A DNA stretch of 64,000 nucleotides. It comes from Bacteroidales bacterium WCE2004 (GTDB lineage Bacteria; Bacteroidota; Bacteroidia; Bacteroidales; UBA932). The stretch spans positions 310,001-374,000 of the forward strand of contig FUZR01000002.1 in NCBI GenBank assembly GCA_900167895.1, read 5' to 3'. A program made the translations under genes and the position numbers. The notes under the pieces are model-generated. The model was not told the DNA's origin. It saw only the letters and a program-made list of their open reading frames with translations, and did no database searches. Position 1 is the stretch's first letter. Each line of letters opens with the position of its first letter. Below, piece after piece: positions 26,152 through 36,370 of the stretch.

Positions 26152-26579
26152 AAGCATACAAGTTCAAGATCAACGGCAAGGAATACAACGTAGCCGTCAA
26201 CGGAATTGAAGGAAAGAACGCCGACGTGACCGTCAACGGCGTCAACTATCAGGTCGAACTCGAGAACGAGGTCGCAGCCGCTCCCGCCGCTGCCGCTCCG
26301 GCCGCAGCAGCCTCCCCCGCCGCCGCAGCTCCCGCTGCTGCGCCCAAAGCGGCTGCGCCGGCTGGCGGTAAGAAGATCGGCTCCCCGCTCCCGGGCGTCA
26401 TCATTTCCGTCGACGTGAAGGAAGGCCAGGCTGTGAAGCGCGGCCAGAAAGTCGCCGTCATCGAGGCGATGAAGATGGAGAACGAGATCCTCGCCGAGTG
26501 CGACGGCACCATCACCGCCATCCATGTCAAGCAGGGCGATTCCGTCCTCGAAGGTGCTGACATCGTAACGATCGGTTAA
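26148..26579 (+). CDS. mmdC: Biotin carboxyl carrier subunit of methylmalonyl-CoA decarboxylase
   Basis: 143 residues from ATG 26148 ([19 protein letters not shown]). A flexible Ala/Pro linker (about 45-78) leads to a biotinyl domain with EAMKMEN; K109 is the biotinylation site. It shuttles the carboxybiotin from MmdA to the membrane decarboxylase. ATGA overlap with the preceding gene and one-base overlap with the next. Longer upstream readings belong to the preceding gene's frame region and are not needed. Confidence 0.95.
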   Translation: MKAYKFKINGKEYNVAVNGIEGKNADVTVNGVNYQVELENEVAAAPAAAAPAAAASPAAAAPAAAPKAAAPAGGKKIGSPLPGVIISVDVKEGQAVKRGQKVAVIEAMKMENEILAECDGTITAIHVKQGDSVLEGADIVTIG

Positions 26580-27739
26580 TGGAAAACATCTTCGACAGTC
26601 TCCAGCAGTTCTGGCAGTTCACGGGCTTCGCGAACTGCACCTGGCAGCACCTGATGATGATCTGCATCGGCTTGGGATTCATCACGCTGGGCATCGTCAA
26701 ACACTGGGAGCCGCTGCTGCTCGTGCCGATCGGATTCGGTATCGTCATCGGCAACATCCCCCTCTTCTTCGACCCGACCACCGGCCTCGGCCTCAAGATC
26801 GGCATCTACGAAGAGAATTCCGTGCTGAACATCCTCTATCACGGTGTGAAGAACGGCTGGTATCCCCCGCTCATCTTCCTGGGCATCGGAGCCATGACGG
26901 ACTTCAGCGCCCTGATCTCGCAGCCGCGCCTGATCCTGATCGGCGCCGCCGCCCAGATGGGCATCTTCGGCGCCTACCTGCTCTCGCTGGTGCTGGGCTT
27001 CGCCCCCAACGAGGCAGGTGCCATCGGCATCATCGGCGGCGCGGACGGCCCGACGGCCATCTTCCTGAGCTCCAAGCTGGCTCCGGAGCTGATGGGCGCC
27101 ATCGCCGTGTCGGCCTACTCCTACATGGCCCTCGTGCCCGTGATCCAGAAGCCCATCATGCTGCTCCTGACCACCAAGAAGGAGCGCGTGATCCGGATGA
27201 ACAAGCCGCGCGTCGTCAGCCAGCGCGAGAAGATCATCTTCCCGATCGTCGGCTTCCTCTGCACCGCGTTCATCGTCCCCTCCGGCCTGCCGCTGCTCGG
27301 CATGCTCTTCTTCGGCAACCTGCTCAAGGAAAGCGGCGTGACCAAGCGCCTCGCCGCCACGGCCAGCGGTCCGCTCATCGACGTGGTCACGACGCTGATC
27401 GGCCTCACCGTGGGCGCGTCCACCCAGGCGGACGTCTTCCTCAACGGCCGCTCGGCCCTCATCTTCGGACTCGGCCTCGCTTCCTTCGTGATCGCCACCA
27501 CCTTCGGCGTGCTCTTCACGAAGTTCATGAACCTCTTCCTCAAGGAAGGCAAGAAGATCAACCCGCTCATCGGCAACGCCGGCGTGTCCGCCGTGCCGGA
27601 TGCGGCCCGCGTGTCCGAACAGGTCGGACTCGAGGCGGATCCGTCCAACCACCTGCTCACCCACGCCATGGCACCGAACGTCGCCGGCGTGATCGGATCG
27701 GCGGTGGCGGCCGGTATCCTGCTCGGTTTCCTTGGATAA
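26579..27739 (+). CDS. Membrane beta subunit, Na+-translocating carboxybiotin decarboxylase (OadB/MmdB type)
   Basis: 386 residues with about ten membrane segments. It decarboxylates carboxybiotin and exports Na+. Characteristic segments: GADGPTAIFLSSKLAPELMG with the Na+-site Asp, ASGPLIDVVTTLIGLTVGA, and a C-terminal HAMAPNVAGVIGSAVAAGILL. Completes the four-subunit pump. A strong terminator follows 27 bp after the stop. Confidence 0.95.
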   Translation: MENIFDSLQQFWQFTGFANCTWQHLMMICIGLGFITLGIVKHWEPLLLVPIGFGIVIGNIPLFFDPTTGLGLKIGIYEENSVLNILYHGVKNGWYPPLIFLGIGAMTDFSALISQPRLILIGAAAQMGIFGAYLLSLVLGFAPNEAGAIGIIGGADGPTAIFLSSKLAPELMGAIAVSAYSYMALVPVIQKPIMLLLTTKKERVIRMNKPRVVSQREKIIFPIVGFLCTAFIVPSGLPLLGMLFFGNLLKESGVTKRLAATASGPLIDVVTTLIGLTVGASTQADVFLNGRSALIFGLGLASFVIATTFGVLFTKFMNLFLKEGKKINPLIGNAGVSAVPDAARVSEQVGLEADPSNHLLTHAMAPNVAGVIGSAVAAGILLGFLG

Positions 27740-27766
27740 TGGTTCACTGATTTCTGACACCTTTCA

Positions 27767-27810
27767 AAAAGGCGGCATTTTCTTTCGGAAATGCCGCCTT
27801 TTCTTGTTCT
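27767..27810 (+). terminator. Terminator of the decarboxylase operon
   Basis: Fourteen-base stem AAAAGGCGGCATTT / AAATGCCGCCTTTT with an eight-base loop, followed by TTCTTGTTCT. It separates the decarboxylase operon from the V-ATPase operon. Confidence 0.88.
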
Positions 27811-27834
27811 TTCAGGGTTTTTTTCCTATGTTTG
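27803..27834 (+). promoter_or_regulatory. Promoter of the V-ATPase operon
   Basis: CTTG (27803-27806, one change from TTTG), 20-bp spacer, TATGTTTG (27827-27834, perfect -7). The -33 element overlaps the tail of the preceding terminator. The leader to the first ATG is about 55 nt. Confidence 0.6.
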
Positions 27835-27894
27835 CTAAACCTCTTCTAACCTAGATTAGCACTTTCCAAGACTAATAATTCATCCAGTATAATT

Positions 27895-28500
27895 ATGTCC
27901 AATAAATTACAGGAACTTACGGAGAGGCTCTATCAGGAAGGACTCTCCAAAGGCAAGGAAGAAGGCGAGCAGCTGCTCGCCCGCGCCCGCGAAGAAGCGG
28001 GACGCATCGTGGAGGAAGCCCGCAAGCAGGCGGCCGGCATCGTGGCCGACGCCCAGAAGCAGGCGGACGACCTCCGGGACAAGACCAGTTCCGACGTCAA
28101 GATGGCTTCCGCCCAATGCCTCCAGGCCACCCGAAAGGACATCGAGGACCTGCTGGTCGGCGCCGTGAGCGCCGAGAGCGTGAGCAAGAGTCTCTCTGAC
28201 CCCGACTTCCTCAAGAAAATCATCCAGAGCGTCGCCGAGCGCTTCAGCGCCACCGAATCGGCCGACCTCTCCCTCATTCTGCCCGCCTCCCTGCAGCAGG
28301 AGCTCGAACCCTGGCTGGCCGGCGAGCTAACCAAAGCCCTCGGCGCCCAGCCCAAGGCCTCTTTCAGCAAGAAGGTGGCCGGCGGCTTCTCCATCGGCCC
28401 CAAGGACGGCAGCTGGTTCGTCAGCCTGACGGACGAGACTTTCCAGGCCCTGATCGCAGAATATCTCCGTCCCGTGACCCGCAAGCTCCTCTTCGGTTAG
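27895..28500 (+). CDS. V-type ATPase subunit E
   Basis: 201 residues. The first half is a long charged helix (GKEEGEQLLARAREEAGRIV and on), the peripheral-stalk coiled coil of subunit E; the second half is the globular head that binds A3B3. Similarity between E subunits is low, but position as first gene of a V-ATPase operon and this architecture agree. The next gene starts 4 bp after its stop. Confidence 0.85.
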   Translation: MSNKLQELTERLYQEGLSKGKEEGEQLLARAREEAGRIVEEARKQAAGIVADAQKQADDLRDKTSSDVKMASAQCLQATRKDIEDLLVGAVSAESVSKSLSDPDFLKKIIQSVAERFSATESADLSLILPASLQQELEPWLAGELTKALGAQPKASFSKKVAGGFSIGPKDGSWFVSLTDETFQALIAEYLRPVTRKLLFG

Positions 28501-28504
28501 CGAG

Positions 28505-29209
28505 ATGGACAACTACGCATACATAATCGCCAGCCTGCCGGTCCTGCACCAGGAGGGCACCCGTCCGGAGCATTTTGTCGCCGAGGAACTCATCGAAGAG
28601 ATCCGCGGCCAGCTGTCCCGGGCAGATGCCGCCGTGCTCGACCTGCTGCTGGAAGGATATGACTCCGACAAGCTCGATGCGGGCTTCTACCGCGACGCCC
28701 TGGCGGGCCGCGGCCGCTTTGTCCGCGACTGGCTGCGCGACCTGGTGGACGGCTACGACGCCGACGCAAGCGCGGATTTCTACCGGCGCGCGCTGGCGCA
28801 CGGCAACCGCTTCATCCGCGAATGGTTCCGCTTCGACCTGGACCTGCGCAACGCCACGGTGGCCTTCCTCAACGACGCGCTGGGCCGCCCCGACGGGCAG
28901 GACCTCGTCCTCCTGGCTGAGCGCGAGGCGGAAGAATTCCCGGAGGAGGAAGCGGTGCAGCAGGTGCTCAACCGCGCCGACCTCCTGCAGCGGGAGCGCG
29001 GCCTGGACGACCTGCGCTGGCAGAAGGTCGACGAGCTGACCGCCATGGACGTGTTCGACCTGGAGCTCATCCTCGGCTTCGTGGCCAAGCTCCAGATCAT
29101 CGACCGCTGGCTGAAGCTGGACCCCGAATCCGGCCGGGAGCTTTTCCGCAAGCTGGTCGAGGACATCCGCTCCACATACGATAACAAAAAACAGAATATA
29201 ACGATATGA
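28505..29209 (+). CDS. DUF2764 protein, putative subunit C equivalent of the V-ATPase
   Basis: 234 residues, acidic, helical and soluble: MDNYAYIIASLPVL at the start and an internal VDELTAMDVFDLELILGFVAKL. DUF2764 genes occur in V-ATPase operons of Bacteroidota and spirochaetes at the place where subunit C/AC39 would be expected, so a rotor-cap role is plausible (inference). Its TGA overlaps the ATG of subunit A (ATGA), implying stoichiometric synthesis. Confidence 0.72.
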   Translation: MDNYAYIIASLPVLHQEGTRPEHFVAEELIEEIRGQLSRADAAVLDLLLEGYDSDKLDAGFYRDALAGRGRFVRDWLRDLVDGYDADASADFYRRALAHGNRFIREWFRFDLDLRNATVAFLNDALGRPDGQDLVLLAEREAEEFPEEEAVQQVLNRADLLQRERGLDDLRWQKVDELTAMDVFDLELILGFVAKLQIIDRWLKLDPESGRELFRKLVEDIRSTYDNKKQNITI

Positions 29210-30948
29210 GTACAAAAGGTAAGGTAACGGGCATCGTCTCGAACCTGGTGACCGTGGCCGTGGACGGGCCTGTGGCGGAGAACGAACTCTGCTACATCAC
29301 CGTCGCAGGCGAGCAGCTGCTCGCCGAGGTCATCAAGGTGACCGGGGACAAAGCCTCCGTGCAGGTGTACGAAAGCACCCGCGGGCTCAAGAACGGCGAC
29401 GATGTCGAATTCCTCGGCAGGATGCTCGAGGTCTCGCTCGGTCCGGGCCTGCTCTCCGGCATCTACGACGGTCTGCAGAACAATCTCCGCACCATGACGG
29501 GCGTTTTCCTCAAGCGCGGCGAATATACCGATCCCCTCGACCGCGAGGCCCTGTGGGAGTTCACGCCCCTCGCGCAGCCGGGCGACACCGTGATCGCGGC
29601 CGACTGGCTCGGCGAGGTCAAGGAAGGCTGGTTGCCCCACAAGATCATGGTCCCCTTCTCCTTCAAGGGCGAATACACCGTCAAGAGCGTCGCTCCCGCC
29701 GGGAGCTACACCGTGGACCAGCAGGTCGCGGTGCTGACCGATGCCGACGGCGAAGACATCCCCGTGACGATGGTCCAGCGCTGGCCGGTCAAGGTGGCCG
29801 TCCGCGCATATAAGGAGAAGCCGCGTCCGTCCAGAATCATGGAGACGGGCGTGCGCTGCATCGACACCTTCAACCCCATCGCCGAAGGCGGCACGGGCTT
29901 CATCCCGGGCCCGTTCGGCTGCGGCAAGACGGTCCTCCAGCACGCCATCGCCAAGCAGGGCGACGCCGACGTCATCGTAATGGCGGCCTGCGGCGAGCGT
30001 GCCAACGAAGTCGTGGAGATCTTCACGGAATTCCCCGAACTGGTGAACCCGCACACCGGCCGCAAGCTGATGGAGCGCACCACCATCATCTGCAACACCT
30101 CCAACATGCCGGTGGCCGCCCGCGAGGCGTCCGTCTACACGGCCATGACCATCTGCGAATACTACCGGGCCATGGGCCTGAAATGCATGCTGCTGGCGGA
30201 CTCCACCTCCCGCTGGGCCCAGGCCCTGCGCGAGATGTCCAACCGTATGGAAGAGCTTCCGGGCCAGGACGCCTTCCCGGTGGACCTCTCCGCCATCATC
30301 TCCAACTTCTATTCCCGCGCGGGCCAGGTCGTGCTCAACAACGGGCAAACCGGCGCCGTAACCTTCATCGGGACGGTCTCCCCGGCCGGCGGCAACCTCA
30401 AGGAGCCGGTGACGGAGTCCACCAAGAAGGCCGCCCGCTGCTTCTACGCCCTCGAGCAGAGCCGCGCCGACCAGAAGCGCTACCCGGCCGTCAACCCGAT
30501 CGACTCCTATTCCAAGTACCTGGAGTATCCCGAAATCAAGGCCTACCTCGACGAGTCCGTCGAGAAGGGCTGGGTCGAGAAGGTCCTGCGGGCCAAGAAC
30601 TACATCCGGCGCGGCCGCGAGATGGCCGACCAGATCAACATCCTGGGCGACGACGGCGTGCCGATGTCCTACCACGAGGCCTTCTGGAAGTCCGAGCTCA
30701 TCGACTTCGCCTTCCTGCAGCAGGACGCGTTCGACGCCATCGACGCGCTCACGCCGCTGGAGCGGCAGAAGTTCATGCTCGACCTCATCCTGGCCCTGTG
30801 CGACAGGCCCTTCGAGTTCGACAACTTCGACGAGTGCCGCAACTTCTTCAAGGAGCTCATCAACACCCTGCGCCAGATGAACTACACCGAGTTCAAGGGC
30901 GAGAAGTTCAACGCATACGAGCAGCAGCTCAGACAATATCTCGCATAA
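29206..30948 (+). CDS. V-type ATPase catalytic subunit A
   Basis: Catalytic ATPase subunit of the soluble V1 head. 580 residues with the Walker A GPFGCGKTVLQ (K241), the Walker B-like CMLLADSTSRWAQALRE region and the long non-homologous insert typical of subunit A. Expected to pair with subunit B to form A3B3. Situated between DUF2764 (4-bp overlap) and subunit B (3-bp gap). Confidence 0.97.
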   Translation: MSTKGKVTGIVSNLVTVAVDGPVAENELCYITVAGEQLLAEVIKVTGDKASVQVYESTRGLKNGDDVEFLGRMLEVSLGPGLLSGIYDGLQNNLRTMTGVFLKRGEYTDPLDREALWEFTPLAQPGDTVIAADWLGEVKEGWLPHKIMVPFSFKGEYTVKSVAPAGSYTVDQQVAVLTDADGEDIPVTMVQRWPVKVAVRAYKEKPRPSRIMETGVRCIDTFNPIAEGGTGFIPGPFGCGKTVLQHAIAKQGDADVIVMAACGERANEVVEIFTEFPELVNPHTGRKLMERTTIICNTSNMPVAAREASVYTAMTICEYYRAMGLKCMLLADSTSRWAQALREMSNRMEELPGQDAFPVDLSAIISNFYSRAGQVVLNNGQTGAVTFIGTVSPAGGNLKEPVTESTKKAARCFYALEQSRADQKRYPAVNPIDSYSKYLEYPEIKAYLDESVEKGWVEKVLRAKNYIRRGREMADQINILGDDGVPMSYHEAFWKSELIDFAFLQQDAFDAIDALTPLERQKFMLDLILALCDRPFEFDNFDECRNFFKELINTLRQMNYTEFKGEKFNAYEQQLRQYLA

Positions 30949-30951
30949 GCT

Positions 30952-32280
30952 ATGGCAACGAAAGCATTCCAACGCACATACACGCAGCTGCAGGCCATCA
31001 CCAAGGCCACCGTCTCCCTCAACGCCAGGGGCGTCTCCAACGACGAGCTGGCCACGGTGGACGGCCGCCTGGCCCAGGTCGTCAAGACCAAGGGCGACAA
31101 CGTCACCCTGCAGGTATTCTCCGGCACGGAAGGCGTGCCGACCAACGCCGAGGTCTCCTTCCACGGCGCGCCCCCGACCCTGCACGTGAGCGAGCAGCTG
31201 TCCGGCCGTTTCTTCAACGCCTACGGCGAACCGATCGACGGCGGCCCCGCCGTCGAGGGCGAGGAGCGCGAGGTGGGCGGCCCGTCCGTCAACCCCTACA
31301 AGCGCCGCCAGCCTTCGGAGCTCATCCCGACCGGCATAGCCGGCATCGACCTCAACAACACCCTGGTCTCCGGCCAGAAGATCCCGTTCTTCGCCGACCC
31401 GGACCAGCCCTACAACAAAGTCATGGCCGACGTGGCCCTGCGCGCCGACGTGGACAAGATCATCCTCGGCGGCATGGGCCTGACCAACGACGACTACCTC
31501 TTCTTCCGCCACGAATTCGAGTCGGCGGGCGCCCTGGACAAGATCGTCTCCTTCGTCAACACGACTGAGGAGCCGCCGGTGGAGCGCCTGCTCATCCCGG
31601 ACATGGCGCTCTGCGCGGCCGAATATTTCGCCGTGGACAAGAACGAGAAGGTGCTCGTCCTGCTCACCGACATGACGCTCTATGCCGACGCCCTCTCCAT
31701 CGTGTCCAACCGCATGGACCAGATCCCGTCCAAGGACGCGATGCCGGGCTCGCTCTATTCCGACCTCGCCAAGATCTACGAGAAGGCCGTGCAGCTGCCC
31801 GACGGCGGCTCCATCACGATCATCGCCGTGACCACGCTCAACGACGGTGACATCACGCACGCCATCCCGGACAACACCGGCTATATCACCGAGGGCCAGC
31901 TCTTCCTGCGCGCGGACCCCGACACCGGCAAGGTGATCGTGGACCCGTTCCGCTCCCTGTCCCGGCTCAAGCAGCTCGTGCAGGGCAAAAAGACCCGCGA
32001 GGACCATTCCCAGGTCATGAACGCGGGCGTGCGCCTCTACGCCGACGCCCAGAACGCCAAGACCAAGCTCGAGAACGGTTTCGACCTGTCCGACTACGAC
32101 TTGCGCTGCCTGGACTACGCCAAGGAATACGCCACGCGCCTGCTCTCCATCGACGTTAACATCACCGTCGAGCAGATGCTGGACACCGCGTGGGAGATCT
32201 TCGCCAAGTACTTCTCGCCGGCCGAGACCGGCATCAAGCAGGCGCTGGTGGACAAATACTGGAAGAAGAAAGAAGAATAA
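30952..32280 (+). CDS. V-type ATPase subunit B
   Basis: Regulatory nucleotide-binding subunit of the V1 head. 442 residues. It lacks a canonical Walker A (as B subunits do) but keeps VLVLLTDMTLYADALSIVSNR and the PSKDAMPGSLYSDLAKIYE segment. Subunit D begins 3 bp downstream with a GTG. Confidence 0.96.
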   Translation: MATKAFQRTYTQLQAITKATVSLNARGVSNDELATVDGRLAQVVKTKGDNVTLQVFSGTEGVPTNAEVSFHGAPPTLHVSEQLSGRFFNAYGEPIDGGPAVEGEEREVGGPSVNPYKRRQPSELIPTGIAGIDLNNTLVSGQKIPFFADPDQPYNKVMADVALRADVDKIILGGMGLTNDDYLFFRHEFESAGALDKIVSFVNTTEEPPVERLLIPDMALCAAEYFAVDKNEKVLVLLTDMTLYADALSIVSNRMDQIPSKDAMPGSLYSDLAKIYEKAVQLPDGGSITIIAVTTLNDGDITHAIPDNTGYITEGQLFLRADPDTGKVIVDPFRSLSRLKQLVQGKKTREDHSQVMNAGVRLYADAQNAKTKLENGFDLSDYDLRCLDYAKEYATRLLSIDVNITVEQMLDTAWEIFAKYFSPAETGIKQALVDKYWKKKEE

Positions 32281-32283
32281 GAC

Positions 32284-32885
32284 GTGGCCATCAAGTTTCA
32301 ATACAACAAGACCTCGCTGACGAATCTGGGCAAGCAGCTCAAGGTGCGCCAGAACGCCCTGCCTACCCTCAAGAACAAGGAGTCGGCCCTGCGTTCGAGC
32401 GTGCTGGAGGCCAAGGCCGCGTCCGAACGCCTGGCCGACGAACTTGAAGCCTCCCTGCAGCGCTACGACTACCTGGCCGCGCTCTGGAACGAATTCGACC
32501 CCGGCCTGATCCGGATCGCCGACGTGGACCTGGGCATCACCAAGGTCGCGGGCGTCAAGACCCCGCGCCTGGACGGGATCCAGTATGAGATCCAGCCCTT
32601 CAACGCCTTCGTCAAGCCCGCCTGGTACGCCGACGGCGTGGAGATCCTCAAGGAGCTCTCGCGCCTCGGGATCGAGTCCGAGATCTACGAGCAGCGGCGC
32701 CAGATCCTGGAATACAACCGCAAGAAGACCACCCAGAAGGTGAACCTCTACGAGAAGGTCCAGATCCCCGGCTACAAGGAAGCCATCCGCAAGATCAAGC
32801 GCTATATGGAGGACGAGGAGAACCTCTCCAAGGCCTCGTCCAAGATCGTCAAGACCCGCCACGCAGAAGAAGAGGAGGTAAGCCT

Positions 32886-32889
<4 letters not shown>
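32284..32889 (+). CDS. V-type ATPase subunit D (central rotor)
   Basis: 201 residues, two long helices forming the rotor shaft: N-terminal FQYNKTSLTNLGKQLKVRQ and a C-terminal helix rich in Lys/Glu (KEAIRKIKRYMEDEENLSKA). GTG start at 32284, 3 bp after the B stop. TGA overlaps the ATG of subunit I. No separate subunit F gene is visible in the operon. Confidence 0.9.
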
Positions 32890-35065
<2,176 letters not shown>

Positions 35066-35074
35066 GACCGACCG

Positions 35075-36370
35075 TTGAAAAAGATCATTTACCAGACGTT
35101 GCCCCGTCTCTGGGGCAAGGGACGCTTCTCCGACTGGGACGAGGCGTCCCTGCGTCATTTGCGTACGCTGGGCGTCGATTACGTCTGGTACACCGGCGTG
35201 CCGCGCCACGCCACGGGCAAGGACTTCGTCAAGGGCGATCCCGGCTCGCCGTATGCCGTCACGGACTGGCGGGACGTCAACCCCTACCTCGCGGACGACC
35301 CGGAGCGCCGGATGGAAGAATTCGACGCGCTCGTCGCGCGCACCCACGCCGCCGGCTTCAAGGTCCTGGTCGACTACATCCCCAACCACGTCGCGCCCGA
35401 CTACCGGGGCGGCATCGTGCACCATGACTGGTGCGACGGCGACTGGACGGATACCCGCAAAAACGACTGGTCCGCGGAGGCCACGCGCGCGGAGATGCTC
35501 CAAATCCTCCGTTTTTGGGCCTCACGCGGCGTAGACGGCTTCCGTTGCGACATGGTGGAGCTGGTTCCCGCCGAAGGCCTGAAGGCCCTGATTTCGGCCG
35601 TAAAGGCCGATTTCCCGGACCTGCTCTTCGTGGCGGAGGTCTACGGCAAGGACAACTACCGCCGCTACCTCGAAGACGTGGGCTTCGACCTGCTCTACGA
35701 CAAGTCCGGGCTCTACGACACCCTGCGGGCCGTCTGCTGCAGCGGCGCCACGGCCCGCGGCATCACCTGGAACTGGCAGTGGCTGGGCGAGCTGCAGCCC
35801 CGGATGCTGAATTTCCTCGAGAACCACGACGAGCAGCGGCTCGCCTCGCCGCAGTTCCTGGGCGACGCCCGGCGCGGCTTCGCCCCGCTCGCCTGCTCGC
35901 TGCTGCTCAACACGGCACCCTTCATGCTCTATTTCGGCCAGGAAGTGGGCGAAGACGGCTGCGACGGCGCCGACGGCCGCACCTCCATCTTCAACTGGAG
36001 CGACCCGCCCAGGCTGCGCCGGCTCTACGGCGCGCTGCACGGCGGCGCCCCGCTGCCGGAGGCGGAGGCCACCGTCCTGGCGCGCTACCGCGAGCTGACC
36101 GCCCTGGCGCAGCGCCCGGCATTCGCCGAAGGCGGCACCTGGGACCTCACCTATTGCAACGAGCATACGCCGGGCTACGACCCCGACCGGCATTTCGCCT
36201 TCGTCCGCTTCGGCGGCGGCGAAGCCTGGCTGGTGGTCTGCAACTTCTCCCCCGTCCCGGCGGCCGCCCGCATCGCGCTCCCCGCGGAGCTGCGCGCGCG
36301 CTGCCCCGGCCTCCCGGCCGTCGCGTCCGCCTACGTCGGCGCCCACGACGCCCGCATCATCAAATTCTAG
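35075..36370 (+). CDS. GH13 alpha-amylase-family protein
   Basis: 431 residues without signal peptide, so cytoplasmic. TIM-barrel signatures: VDYIPNHVAPDY, GVDGFRCDMVE (nucleophile D159), FVAEVYG (acid/base E188) and LENHDEQR (D252), followed by a short all-beta tail. Domain B is small. Likely acts on short alpha-glucans or glycogen; exact specificity unknown. It begins with TTG only 9 bp after the ATPase K stop, so it may be read from the V-ATPase promoter. Its TAG overlaps that of the convergent TamL-like gene in a CTAG. Confidence 0.85.
   Translation: MKKIIYQTLPRLWGKGRFSDWDEASLRHLRTLGVDYVWYTGVPRHATGKDFVKGDPGSPYAVTDWRDVNPYLADDPERRMEEFDALVARTHAAGFKVLVDYIPNHVAPDYRGGIVHHDWCDGDWTDTRKNDWSAEATRAEMLQILRFWASRGVDGFRCDMVELVPAEGLKALISAVKADFPDLLFVAEVYGKDNYRRYLEDVGFDLLYDKSGLYDTLRAVCCSGATARGITWNWQWLGELQPRMLNFLENHDEQRLASPQFLGDARRGFAPLACSLLLNTAPFMLYFGQEVGEDGCDGADGRTSIFNWSDPPRLRRLYGALHGGAPLPEAEATVLARYRELTALAQRPAFAEGGTWDLTYCNEHTPGYDPDRHFAFVRFGGGEAWLVVCNFSPVPAAARIALPAELRARCPGLPAVASAYVGAHDARIIKF

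Noticed and set aside
26265..26370. Simple-sequence repeat of Ala/Pro codons in mmdC
   Set aside because: A normal flexible linker of biotin carrier subunits.
28780..32862. Very long open frame antisense to the V-ATPase genes, and similar ones elsewhere (for example plus strand 12712-16977)
   Set aside because: Composition is rich in Gly, His, Arg, Val and Leu as expected from reading high-GC codons backwards. No domain is recognisable, and each lies opposite a clear gene.
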